From assembly GCA_030159075.1 (NCBI GenBank), contig BROG01000255.1, positions 288,501-352,500 on the forward strand: a stretch of 64,000 nucleotides of DNA, written 5' to 3'. The notes under the pieces are model-generated. The model was given only the letters and a program-made list of their open reading frames with translations, had not been told where the DNA came from and searched no databases. The translations under genes and the position numbers were made by a program. Position 1 is the first letter of the stretch. Every line of letters begins with the position of its first letter. Below, one piece after another: positions 39,921 through 52,091 of the stretch. The stretch is from Atrina japonica (Eukaryota > Mollusca > Bivalvia > Pterioida > Pinnidae).

Positions 39921-40453
39921 GAAGTAAAAAAAAAAATTAACACGGCTACAGGAAGTGTCATTTTTTGTTTTACCTTGGATTTTTTTGTTTGATTTATGTT
40001 TTTTTTTGTTGATGTTTGATTTTTTCTGTCATTGATGTATATGTTATTGGAGTTCAGTTATGTTTGTGTTGTTTTAATAATTAAAATTATATCATATAAA
40101 AAATAAGGAAATGTATAGAATCCAAATCAAAAAAATCAAAAAAAAGACAAAGCAAAAAAAAAAGGAAATCAAAACAATAAAAACATTAAAAAAAAAAAAA
40201 AATAAGCGTATTGAAGAAAAGCAGTCATACCAATTCCTAAAAGTAATTAGGTATTCTAAAACAATATCAAAAGATAAAAATAAAAAAAGAAGTATACATA
40301 AAACCTAAAAGAAAAAAGAAAATATTAAAACAGGACCTAACAACATAGAGTAAACAAGAAACAAATACTTTAAATAACAAAGAAGTCAGTAAAAAAAAAG
40401 AAATAAATCGAATAAGAAAGAAGTAAAAAAAAAAATTAACACGGCTACAGGAA
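39921..40453. repeat. 34-bp direct repeats flanking a T-rich/A-rich 465-bp segment
   Basis: Identical 34-base copies (GAAGT, eleven A, then TTAACACGGCTACAGGAA) stand at 39921-39954 and 40420-40453. The intervening 465 bases are T-rich in the left quarter (T runs with TTTTTTGTTTGA words) and strongly A-rich in the rest (AAAAAAATCAAAA words). The repeat could be a long target duplication, a local rearrangement or an assembly effect in low-complexity DNA. Confidence 0.8.
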
Positions 40454-40735
40454 TAGCCACGATCAAATTGAGTAATAATGCGACTATCCTTGGCAGATTA
40501 CAATGTGATAGAATTGGTGTTCACTTCGATGATATCACAGAATGAATTTTAGACAGAAACAATGTAGACGAAAGTATTACCGTGGGGTGAAATCTGGAGA
40601 GAGTGTTAAGACGCTAATTCCAGTGTTGACATTTTATTCGTGTACAAGATTTTGTTTTCCAAAAAATGTTACCTGCAATGATATACTTTAAGTTTAAGGT
40701 TACAACACAGATAAACAGGACCTTCTATGATCTAG

Positions 40736-40996
40736 TTCTGATTTGATTTTGAGTAGCGTTTTACACCACACACTCAACAATGTTCCGTTATATGGTGGCG
40801 GCCAGTTTTATTGGTGGAGGAGAGAACCTGGGTAAAATGTACCCGAGAAGAGACCATTGTCTTCCACAAGTAAACTAGCAAACTTTCTCATGAAAATCAT
40901 CTTAGGTTTCGGCAGAGCTCAAACCTGTGCTGCCCAGAAGTGAGAGACTTCATGGTTCAAAGTAAGATGCTGTAACCACTCAGCCACAGATGCCCC
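40736..40996 (-). mobile_element. Full-length SINE-2 (tRNA-derived)
   Basis: Read on the minus strand it begins GGGGCATCTGTGGCTGAGTGG, a tRNA-like head with an A box, then GGTTTGAGCTC as a decayed B box. The body has GGTCTCTTCTCGGGTACATT and CCGCCACCATATAACGGAA, and the end GTGTGTGGTGTAAAACGC. It is flanked by an imperfect 12-base duplication (TCTATGATCTAG at 40724-40735, TCTGTGAGCTAG at 40997-41008), so it is older than the SINE-1 copy. Confidence 0.9.
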
Positions 40997-41239
40997 TCTG
41001 TGAGCTAGTAAAATGGGTACATCAAATGTCAAATTTTTATCCATTTGTTTTTCTAGCAAAACTGTGATTTTGAACATTTATGCTCATAGAGACAAAGCTA
41101 GATATGAATACAAAACAATTTTACACAATGGACAGACATTCATAATGTACATGTATGTTTTGAAAACTGAACAGAAATTTTATTCTGAGTAAAGATTGCA
41201 CCTTGCAAGACCATTTCTCAATTATTAAGTATTCTTTAG

Positions 41240-41336
41240 CTTACCCACGCTTGAGAAAAAAATGGACTCTACTTTTACATTAATAACACAGTAACACAGA
41301 CTAGTCCACCTTAGTTTTATGGGGTGAACAAGTTAA
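41240..41336 (+). repeat. TTAA-bounded short element, diverged
   Basis: CTTACCCACGCTTGAG, AATGGACTCTACTTTTACAT, GACTAGTCCACCTTAG and GGGGTGAACAAGTTAA preserve the family order. The left TTAA is changed to TTAC. Confidence 0.65.
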
Positions 41337-44300
41337 ATCTGTAAACTACATATGTACTTAAGAACAATATGATGATGAAATCAGCGACATTAGATGATTT
41401 ATAATTCTGACAAAAAGCACAAGGGGATAGACTTAGCTATTTACTGTTGCTTTTAATATCTCAATCTATTTTGGATTTTGTCATTTTTAAACAAAAGAGA
41501 AGCTATAAAGTATGTCTAATATTCAATAAAACTAGTGGCAATTTACGATTAGCATTTGAACACTTGTAAAGAACATCGATGAAGCATGTATTCCATCTGT
41601 CCATGTTACAACAGACTATCCAGAAATGTTCAATATTCTTCCGTGATGTCTGGCTGTTTTTAGCCTTTTTTCACTCTCTGTACTCCAAAGTGACTTATTC
41701 CGTTACACGGCTCGATTGCTATAATTACAAAGCACCAACAAAATTGTTAATAATGAAATTTATTAAGTCAATAAAACAAACGATGATGCTAATTAACTCT
41801 GACCATTAAAGTCTTGAGTACTTTTCTTTCTATTTTCTGATGTCCAGATGGTTCCGCAATAACTAAATTAATTCAACATTTCTTCTTTATTTACATTCTG
41901 TCTTCTTATTTTAGGCACGACAGGAAGTAATCAGTACTTTTCTAAAATGCCAAAGGTCACCATCAAGTTTTTTTCTTTTCATTTTTTTTTCCCAATTACA
42001 TCCGACTTTTCCCATCATGCATGTTCAGTTAAAATAAACATGCAAAATGCATTTAATTTTAATTGACATGCAAACTGTGATTCATAAGCTTCTTACGTGT
42101 CAAATTTTCTCCAATACAAAGCGTCTCCTATCCCGGTAAATGTCTCGAATGAATGAAATTGTACAACATGTGAATAATAAAAAAAAAATCATTCATTACA
42201 GAAATACTAGCAAAACGCATTACTAAATCCAAAATAAAGCCAGAAGAACTTGTTATACAGTCTAACATCTATATCCCCTTCCTGTGCGGGGTAACACAAT
42301 CCTAAGGGCCAATCTATTACAAGTTGACCCCAACTCTGAAACAATCAAATAGGTAATTGTATCCACCAATATAACAATGTACGTACAACTAAATTACTTC
42401 AGCCAATCAATAACCACAGTACATGTAGCCTGATATTGTTCCGACTGATCTACAAGAATGTATCTTTCATATCGACATCGGAATATGTGTGTACACTGTA
42501 TCTATTTGCTTGCAGTCTGTTGGAATGGTTACCTACGGTGGTTGGCATTGGCCGTAGGAAGAACCGAGAGAGCACAAGGAAGTAGGGTGGTGTATTTCCA
42601 GTTACATGTATCATGTCTGATTTTGTTGACATGTTATTACTCAAAACATACATGTAATCACATTTCTAGCAGAGTCTGCCAATATAGTCCTATGAGGCAT
42701 TAGTTTTTACACAAATCAGTCATGTACAAACTCCTTTGTGGTGCACTAAGTTTATGACTTATAATCAACTAATGTAAATGATCGAACATATGCATATTTT
42801 TGTATGGAAAAGTATGTGATGTTGAGCGCGCATGTTCGCATTTGCATGTGTGTTCTTATATGCATGTGATTTTGTCTACTTGTGTACATGTGTGAACCAG
42901 CTTGTGTATGTGTTTGTCGGTCTTTGTGCAAATGCACCAACACTAATGTGGAAAATGAATTTTCTTTTTCAACAAGACACATACTGTACATGTACTTCAT
43001 ATACATGTACACAGACACAGTACATATTAATCATAAATAGATAATTGAATATATGATAAAATAATACAACTCTGGATAAATAATGTATACATTATTACAT
43101 ATATGGGTGTCATTCAAATCACAATGATTTACAAAGAATCACCTGTCCCTGATGACGCTCCTAAACTGCTCCATATCATTTATAAGGGACTCAATTCAGA
43201 CCAATTTGTACATGCACATGTAAGTCATAAAGGTCAAGGACACATGGGCAGGTTCACTATACAACTCAAGGTAAATCAGGAATAAATTATATATACAGGT
43301 ACTGTAAAAATACAGTGTAATAAATAGGAATATAATCAAATACTTTCTGTACAACATTTTTGTCTACACTGACTATTTGGATACAAACAAGAAAGATGTT
43401 TATCCTTTTGATCTATTTTGTAGTTGGTACCTTACAAAGGTTTAGCCAATTGGAACTATTAAACTCCTGCAGATCTTCCCCAGTGGGAGAGTATCAAGTG
43501 TAGCCTCTAACACAAGTGGATTACTTTCATGTTTGAAGTGTGTGTAGATAGTGATGCCCCCTGGGGACACAAACAGTCACAACAATCACTGTCAAGTGAT
43601 TGTGATATTTAAGTATGTAGTGTTTACATAACTTGATCTGTGTACATCTTCTGTGCACTTCTAGATACTGTAAACAATGAAAAGACAAATATGGTAGCAG
43701 TGTCAAATGCATGTATTGTGTAGTGTTCCAGCTACATGTACATGTACAAGGTTAAACAATTTTGGCAGGGCACCCTACCTCATCCTGATTTATTTCAATT
43801 ATGGCCAAATTTTGTCCTACACTGCCCCTTTCTCAAGACCTGGCCTGTACCTTTTTGGTACAAATTATAGCATATTTTTTACTTTCATGTACCATTATTT
43901 TCATTTTTGGTAATTTGATCGAAGCACAGTAAAAACCAGAAATTAGGACTAATGATACAAATGTAGTACTAAATATTGGATATATATCAGAAAATTATTT
44001 TATTTTTGAGGTATTCATTGTTGCTTTTGTTTTGTTTTATTGGGTTATCTTTTTATTTATTTATTTATTTATTCATTCATTCATCTTATTTATTTATTCA
44101 TTTATTTGTTTATATATTTATTTTATTTATTTATTTTACATAGATATTTCAAACTTTTGTTTATATTTTAGGATAAAGGTTATGAACATTAACATCATGT
44201 CTGACAAGCACAGTAAAGATTAGGGTACTTTTTAGAAAACTGAAGTATATGTGCATGTACACTAAAGTGACTTTCCCCCATTTCACTGGGTGTTATGAAA

Positions 44301-45084
44301 ACAGTTTTAAACAAGATTTCAACAACTTAAAAAAATTGAATCTTGTCATTAGTTGAACAACATCTATACCTGGATAATACCTATTTAAATCCTGGCAACA
44401 CTGGTACAGTCAAAATGAAAATGACTCTAAATCCATGATCAAAAACACATTGTCAGGTGAGAGAGAGGTCATCAATTTCTTACCTGACAAGTGAAAGATT
44501 ATACAGGTGTAGATGAAATAAGCTATCATTAATATTGTCACCTGTATGTGTTCTGTAGAAGTTGCTGGTTATGTAATAACAATCTTAACACTTAATACCC
44601 TGTGATAATGGATTGTACCACAGGTAGCTCAGGTAAACATGGCCATACTGACCACTGAGTGGACAGAGAGATACAGCGAGATATGACAGGTAAAGGTGTG
44701 ACCTTTATCTAGGTAAAGTGACCTGGACAAGCTGATCGAGATATAATATGACGGATATTATCAAATATATCATGTATGCTACAAAATTAGCCAGTGGTCA
44801 TTTTCATCCACCGGGAAATGAACTCTTAAATATTTATCATTACACAAGTTTGTTTTATTATTATTCCTCTGTCTACATCTGAAAACTATTATTAGATATA
44901 GCAGTACTAGTGCCAGGCAATATTTAATTTTGTATGACTGTGTTAAGTTTAATGTAAAAAGTTGAATTGATGAAATGTTCATATCCAAAAGATGGTCTAA
45001 GAAGTCCATATTTAATCAACATAAAATGATTATGTACAAAATGTACATGTAAGACAGATAAAAATTATATTCCCTACCAATAAG
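41337..45084. other. No confirmed gene; TTTA microsatellite inside
   Basis: Mixed AT-rich DNA with a GT-rich patch at about 42820-42930. Plus-strand frames at 42458-42703 (after a CTATTTGCTTGCAG acceptor-like site) and 43103-43285 (ending at AAGGTAAATC) look slightly protein-like but match no family I know. Confidence 0.4.
44052..44137. repeat. (TTTA)n/(TTCA)n microsatellite
   Basis: TTTA tetranucleotides interrupted by a TTCA block. Confidence 0.9.
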
Positions 45085-45483
45085 GACCGACTGCCATTCC
45101 CAGGGATACCAACCATTTTCTATTAGGACCTAAGAAAGAGGCATGTTTTTTATTATTACAAATTAATGTATCTCTTATATGTACAGAATGAACTACAAAA
45201 TTGGATAAAAACAGATGCATATGCATGTCTTCATGTAGAGGGATGCCAGCCATTTGCAAGACTGAAACATGTTTTATTCAATAGAATACACTCCAGCTTG
45301 ACCAGCCATGTACATTTGGTATAACTTCATGTAGAAGGATGCCAGGCATTTCTACAGCTTAAAAAAGAACAATTCCTATCATACATGTACATCTAATGGA
45401 CCCCATGGATAGGGATGTCTGCCATTTTGTGAATTATAACGGACCCCATGGATAGGGATGTCTGCCATTTTGTGAATTGCAAA
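45085..45483. repeat. Degenerate repeat of GGGATGCCTGCCATTT type with a 43-bp duplication
   Basis: CTTCATGTAGA-GGATGCCAG-CATTT occurs at about 45231 and 45327. GGACCCCATGGATAGGGATG followed by TCTGCCATTTTGTGAATT occurs twice in tandem from 45398 and 45441, nearly identical. Weaker relatives (CTGCCATTCCCAGGGATACC) begin near 45090. Confidence 0.75.
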
Positions 45484-47408
45484 GAAACATTCTTTATTAA
45501 TCATTAAATAAGTACATGCAGATTTGTACACAAATATATTATTTTATTTGTTCATATAGCTCCAGTGACTAACCAATGACACAGCACATTAAACAGACGA
45601 TAAACACACACTGGGTATTCCTTCAGTAGTTATGTCCTAATGTTTGTTGATGTTGTACTGGACTTAAGTTCAAACACTTGTACAAACAAACATCTACTTT
45701 CTTCTCCTCTAGTCACTTTGCTACAAATGTACCTATAGATGTTAAGCTTGTTAAGGACACAGAACCAATATTGTGTAATACTGACCCCTGGTCATACATG
45801 TACAAATAGACTTAAACTGTTGAGCTTGCTGGACACTGGCCATAAATAAACAGGCAATCAGATAACAGCCACATGCGGAGTAATCATTAGCACAAATAAA
45901 ATACTAGCTGTTACATTATGGGGATGGATAATTTATGGTCCCTCTCTGCCATACAAACTAGTGTATCTGTTTAAGTCATTATTTTCATTGGAATGAATAA
46001 AATAACTCGACACAAATAAAACAACAGCCCTAAACATTTTGTACATGTACAAGTTTCATAAGCATCTGAATCAGAAAAACAGTACGCCTAATACACAAAA
46101 TACATCAATAAATCAACTCTATCACAATAATATGGTTTAATGTTTCCAGGTTTTGCTTAAAGGTCTTCCTGATTATTACCAGTCAGTGCGTGTTTGTTTT
46201 TTTTCATATGCATAATGCATCTATTTGACCAATTTAGATACATTCAATGTCTAGTTTGACACATTTGGGTACATGTATATATACTGAACAATATCCTATA
46301 ATTACGCAGACAGGCACATTGTTACTGCCATATTGCATCTACGTACATGTACAATGTACATGAATAAAACAAAAATATATAGATCTGGAAACATATCTGC
46401 TACATTTTATACGAGTGGGACATAAAACATAATACACATTTACAACAATAGCACGCACAAATTATTTTAAACCCTTCCGCCAGTACAAACACATAAATCA
46501 TTTGTTTCTCATCCTACGACAGTTAGAAGTCATGCTGGGTTTTGTAATGGAGGCCTAACACAGAAATGATAAAAAGATGCTTTCAGTACGATTTCATCAA
46601 TTCCGAATTAGAAGAAGTTCCATTTTTAATGGGTAATGTGTTCATATTTACAGCTCAACAAAAATATCTGATAAATTCTGAGAGTGTTGAGATACACTGT
46701 ATAAAATGTGATACCGAGACAGACCGCTCAGACTTCCAGGATATCATTTGCCTCCGTCCATGTTTTCTATCATCAGCTACAATCGCAATCAGCTTCAAAG
46801 AGACCTCATTACAGACACATAGATTTCATTTTACGAGTTGGATCTGGATACACGTTTTCTTTCTTTGTTCAAGCATAACTAATTACTGACTCCTTCAAAC
46901 TTAACAGTACCCACTCCTCTTCGGAGTACAAAAACACTTTTGATAAGTAAAGTTACATAAGCTTTACATAACAGGGGGCACAGCTTGCCCATACATTTGG
47001 AAGATGACTTTTAATAGTTTTAGCATCCCATAGCTAATTTGAATGTTATTTCAAATTTGTGTGCTGAAAATATCATAGGTAAAATTGTAAGCACTAGATC
47101 ATACATATAAATGCTTAGATATGTAGAAAAATTATCTGGTTACATATTTTTTATTTTTTTTTTTATTTTCAATTCATGAAGCAATTAGTTCCCTAAATGT
47201 TCCAGTAATCCATCCCTCATGTACACACTTGGAATGCCCTATATTATTTATGACAAGTAGGGTCAATTTATATTATTAGAGGGGAATTTATTTTAGGGAT
47301 CAGGGGTCTAACTCACACTCACTTTTCACACCAGGTTCATCCCAGATTTTCTTAGGAAAACTGGAGAAATACATCTTATTTGTTTAGACTGGGTAGACCA
47401 TGGACATT
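45484..47408. other. No confirmed gene
   Basis: Contains a 107-codon plus-strand frame (46566-46889) without a recognisable domain; the minus strand there is full of stops. Otherwise AT-rich, with long T runs near 47155. Confidence 0.4.
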
Positions 47409-47625
47409 TGACATGCTGACAACTTGCCTGTCTGACAACTTGCCATATCATACCGACACATGATTGATAACTTGCCAGGATGATAACTTGCCAGTAATAA
47501 CCTTCCAAACTGACAACTTGCCTAAGTGATAATCTGCCAGGTTGACACTTAGTTTGACTGACAACTTCCCTGACTGACAACTTGCCAGACTGATAACTTC
47601 CTGTACTGATAACTTGCACAAATGA
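47409..47625. repeat. Minisatellite of about 16-20 bp, CTGACAACTTGCC type
   Basis: About eleven imperfect units of CTGACAACTTGCCTG or CTGATAACTTGCCAG. The 67-97-codon minus frames with Lys-Leu-Ser-Val repeats come from this array. Confidence 0.88.
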
Positions 47626-48384
47626 CAGTTTGTGGTACAGAAAGCTTGAGTAAATACAATGAACAATGTAGCTTCATATACAGTACGCATTTTCCCATCA
47701 CAAAAAAAGCATAAAATAAAGACTGTGTACACACTGTCACTCGCAATGTCAATTTGACGTCTTTGAAATGAACATCATTTATTACCTATTCATCAATTTC
47801 ATTCCATTTTATGTAATTATCAGTTGCAAGATGAAAGAACCTCAGCCATACAGCTGCTGGAATCTTTATGATCATCCTTTCAGCTTTTGAACCATTTTGT
47901 TTTTATAAATTAAGATGCACTTCCTATATTTACACATCGTTATTTGTCGAAACATCAAAGAAATAACATTTATACTGAAAATTTTTGGACTTTGGATTTT
48001 TCCATCACAGCTCAATTTTTTCAGTTTCAATGCATTTGATTTCAATTGCTTTTTGGCAGGTTAACAATTGCACATGATAAGTGGAAAGAATTTCATTTCA
48101 TACATTTTTGCTATTTCATATCGCTACAAATGAATGGAAATTGATTCAATCATTACAGTGGGATAGTCTAAATCACAGAACTCTGGGGAGGTACAGGTAT
48201 TTCATTGTATTCTAGATAACTGTCACTCTGACATTACACAACAAAATGTTTGAATAATGCATGTACAAGTAGACACGTTTTTACCTTGGAAGTCTGTTGG
48301 GGCCGTGAGCATGCATAGTTAATCACATGACCTGTATCTGATTGATTCTTACTGCATTAATCTGTGTTTGATTTCAAATAGAAT

Positions 48385-48388
<4 letters not shown>
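47626..48388. other. No gene seen
   Basis: Unique AT-rich DNA between two tandem repeats. Confidence 0.5.

Positions 48389-48455
<67 letters not shown>
48389..48455. repeat. (GA)n microsatellite
   Basis: Pure AG dinucleotides for about 67 bases. Confidence 0.97.
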
Positions 48456-48457
<2 letters not shown>

Positions 48458-48477
48458 ATAACATGGGTAAATGTGGT

Positions 48478-48645
48478 AACTCTTTGAACCCTGTAGTCAT
48501 ATTTGAACTCGCCCATTTCAAAGAATTGTAAAGTCCACTGTCAGAATTCAGAATTGTAAAGTCCACTGTCAGAATTCAGAATTGTAAAGTCCACTGTCAG
48601 AATTCAGAATTGTAAAGTCCACTGTCAGAATTCAGGAGTTTTTTT
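48478..48645 (-). repeat. TTAA-type short element with a four-copy 28-bp internal expansion
   Basis: It begins TAACTCTTTGAACCCTGTAG and continues TCATATTTGAACTCGCCCAT like the copy at 7509-7589. A 28-base unit containing GTAAAGTCCACTGTCAG is then repeated four times exactly (starts 48523, 48551, 48579, 48607) before the usual TTCAGG end. Confidence 0.8.
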
Positions 48646-48694
48646 ATTTAGCATCCGTATCTTTCAATACTTTAATATACACGTACATTATCAA

Positions 48695-48781
48695 CTTGTT
48701 CATTTCTGATTTATGACAGTAGACCATACTTTTTATTTATTTGGATAATTCCAAATGTGGCCATAGGGGTGGATAAGTTAA
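48695..48781 (+). repeat. TTAA-bounded short element, diverged
   Basis: Ends TTCCAAATGTGG then AGGGGTGGATAAGTTAA. The left half (TTGTTCATTTCTGA, GTAGACCATAC) is poorly preserved. Confidence 0.5.
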
Positions 48782-49838
48782 ACAATTATTATTACATGTA
48801 TGTTTGGATTTTGTGTTTATACATTGTACGATGAACATGTAACTAAATCTAAACGAGGAACCAATTATTACATGTACATGTATGTATACATATACGTGTA
48901 CATGTATTAAAACCAATATTTATCTACTGGGCTAAAAGACTGACTTTTTATTGTATTTACCTAAAACTTGGCGCTTTTCCTTCAATTCCATTATTTACTT
49001 ATTATGAGCAATTAAAAGGTAAATATTATTGTTTTTTATTTTTATGAAAGTACATGTAGCAAACATATACTGTACAGGTACCAAATAAAATCTTCCAAAA
49101 AGTGTGCATATGTAATTAAAATCTTAAAACATTTACATAATAACTCTGTGCCAATAGATTACATATTAAACATGGACATAAGAGACCCACTTTTTTATGG
49201 AGATGTTTCAACCTCTTTGTTCCAACATTTCATTCTCTGATCAACTCACTGGACCCCAGCTGACAAAGAGATCCATTTCCCCCCTGGCTTTCCAGTCTTT
49301 CTATCAAGCAAGATGGAAAAGATGAAATGCTGATGGGCGATTATCTCATCATCAGAGATGAAGTAAATGAAAACTAAACCAATTAATCACTCTAATAGAG
49401 AATACAAATGGGGTTCCTGAAGGGATATTCTGCACACAAAAGAGGCTTCAATAAGGGGTGGTCGTAAAACAGATTTGGTTCACAGTGGACAGTGTAGAAC
49501 TGATATCCACTTCTCTACTGTCATGTGATTAATTTGCATATTTCTGGTGAATGATTTGGAGATTGGCAGTCCATGTCATGTCATCACAGCATATTTGATG
49601 ATAGTACATGTACATGTCACATGCTGTGTGTAATGAAGGAAATGACACCCACACAAAGGGGCATTGTTTGGCGACAATATACGGCTCAGACAAATTAATT
49701 ATAATCGAAATCCTACACTTTCAGCATATATCTATATTGTATCTATTTGAAAGTGTGTCATCTTTCATACAGGTATGACAAAGCAGCATGACCATTTATT
49801 TTTAGTTTGGTGATAAAATTAGGACCAAATATTTGAAG

Positions 49839-49846
<8 letters not shown>
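48782..49846. other. No gene seen
   Basis: Contains a cluster of TACATGTA/ACGTGTACATGTA palindromic words at about 48870-48910 and otherwise unique sequence. Confidence 0.5.

Positions 49847-49931
<85 letters not shown>
49847..49931. repeat. (AT)n microsatellite
   Basis: Pure AT dinucleotides for about 85 bases after a short ACACAC start. Confidence 0.97.
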
Positions 49932-49937
<6 letters not shown>

Positions 49938-50126
49938 CAAGTTATTCCAGGGGTCAAGAATCATGATCATTACCAATTGTCCTGCATGAAATCTAAATAA
50001 TGTATTTGTCCAAATGCAAAATGACTTTATTGAATTTATTTTTGTCTTCAACAATTTGGACAAATGAGAACATTTACTTGTACTATCATAAAATGGACCT
50101 GTCCCAAAAAACCTGGTCAAATGATA

Positions 50127-50240
50127 CAGCTACAGTCCCTGACCACCAATCAAAATGCAGCTATAGTCCCTGACCTCCAATCAAAATGCAGCTAAAGTCC
50201 CTTAATACCAATCAAAATGCTGCTGATTTTTCTTGTCAAA
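50127..50240. repeat. 31-bp tandem repeat, three to four copies
   Basis: CAGCTACAGTCCCTGACC plus CCAATCAAAATG repeats with starts at 50127, 50158 and 50189, then a decayed fourth copy. Confidence 0.9.
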
Positions 50241-50869
50241 ATGCAACCCATAGTTCATTAACAATACGATGTTCCTAACTGAAGGTGAGGCTGGATTCAA
50301 TTTGCCTAATCTGATAACGGTAATGAGTATTGTGTGTTCTTATCCAATGTTGATGATAGAAACTATGCTTCATTTGTTTTTAATTTCTCAAAACCACAGA
50401 GAAATTTGCTGGCCCATCTTCTTGGATGAGTGGTCAAGTGGAAAGATGCTGGTTTACCAATAATGGGAAAATATTATCTATCGGAAATATGTTGATGAGA
50501 ATTGGGACAAGGGAAACATGTGATTGACGGATAAAATCAAAGCCAATCAATGGAAAAGCATTGATATATTTATCTAGCTGGACACATTGCCATTCTGCCG
50601 CATCTTCTGCCATGAAAACACAGGCAAGAGAGACTAAAATCTGCCGATTTATCTATCAGCACTGACAGCCGTTACATCCTGATCTCCACCAAACCCCTGA
50701 TGTGATCAACAAGTATTCATACAATTCAAAGCTCCGAGGAATTTGTTTCTCTTCAGCTCTTGCAAGACTTAAGGCTGGCCAATATATCATTGCTCCGTCT
50801 GATTGACTTGTCAAAATTCTTCACCCATAACTGTGGGTCAAACCAGTCTCCATGATGCCCCACTGCATG
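50241..50869. other. No gene seen
   Basis: Less AT-rich unique sequence without a convincing splice-flanked frame. Confidence 0.45.
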
Positions 50870-51052
50870 TACAGTAAAACCTGCTTTAGTGACTAACCTG
50901 GATATAAAGACCACCTAATCACAAAGACCGTTTTTTGCTGTCCCCAACAGTACCATTTGTATACAAATCAACCTCTATATAAAGACCACCTCCCAATAAA
51001 GACCGGTTTTCTTGTGTCCCCAAGGAGGTCATTATATACAAGTTTCACTGTA
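50870..51052. mobile_element. TA-flanked MITE, best-preserved copy
   Basis: TACAGTAAAACCTGCTTTAG at the left and ACAAGTTTCACTGTA at the right are inverted, with TA outermost on both sides. Two ATAAAGACCACCT blocks and a central CCCCAACAGTACCATTTG block are shared with the copy at 62044-62225. No coding capacity. Terminal sequence and TA flanks fit a pogo/Tigger-like (Tc1/mariner superfamily) derivative. Confidence 0.88.
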
Positions 51053-51680
51053 TGTTACAGTAAAATCCATATAACCTGGTGGGGTGGAGTCTTGTGAACC
51101 CTTTCTTGACCTTGACGAGCTTAAATTTTAGGTAATAAAGCATAACATGAAAATTACACTGACTAGAGTAATCATTCCTACTTGTCACCATACATAAAAG
51201 AGTATCCAGAGAGGAATAAAACATTTTCCCTGTGCAGCTTGTCACAATCGAAAAGTGAGTAGAATCATCCATATGATAATCAAATGGTTGCACCGCCCTG
51301 CCATCTTATGTGAATCTGACGATACCTGTATTTACTGTCAGTATACAGGTACAAGGTACATTGTATATTCTTAGAGCCTGTTGAAATGTGTACGCATTAC
51401 ATGTATAACAGAGGCCATTACAAGAATGACACCATTAAATTCAGGTTTGCAGATTTTATGGGAAAATTTGCCAGTTTTCTTACATATATTAATTGGTAGT
51501 ATTTTCTGTTTGTTCGTTAATGTGACCCTGTTTTCTTTTTTAGGACCATAGATCTGGACAATTTTCAAGTACATGTACATGTATGACAAAAGAAACCCCA
51601 CTAAATACAAAAAATACCCCAAAAAACCAAATTCTTAACTACATTTAAATAAAGGGTATTATACTAAATATCTGAAAAAT

Positions 51681-51733
51681 TCCCCATATGACACATTTGA
51701 ACTGGCCTAAGTAAAGTCCATTCAGGAGCCGAT
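51681..51733 (-). repeat. TTAA-type short element, fragment
   Basis: TGACACATTTGAACTGGCCT and AAGTCCATTCAGGAG match the middle of the element on the minus strand. Both ends are lost. Confidence 0.5.
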
Positions 51734-52043
51734 GATCTGCCTTTTGATGTGTATAGAGATGAAAAACAAAACCATTACCCGTATAAAATGTACACCTGAA
51801 AAAAAAATTATCTGTTTACAAACATGAAAAAAAAAAAAATTAACCTGTCTCCAAATTCTGCTGAACATTTGAGAGAGGTGGTCGTTGTACTTACATGTAC
51901 CTATTTTTACATTTACATGTAATACTTATTTTGAATTTTTAATGAAAATCTCTCCTGGAGCATCCCCGGATATGAAAATGAATTCTTCCAATAGAAGATA
52001 CAGACCATTTTTAAAAGCTGCATCTTCTCGATGCTTCCAAGCG

Positions 52044-52091
52044 GAATTCTTTATTAACGAAATTGCAGAATTCTTTATTAAAGAAATTGCA
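52044..52091. repeat. 24-bp exact-register duplication
   Basis: GAATTCTTTATTAA followed by a GAAATTGCA block occurs twice in tandem with one substitution. Confidence 0.9.

Noticed and set aside
43103..43285. Plus-strand 60-codon frame ending at a donor-like AAGGTAAATC
   Set aside because: No acceptor or recognisable domain; expected by chance in a window this size.
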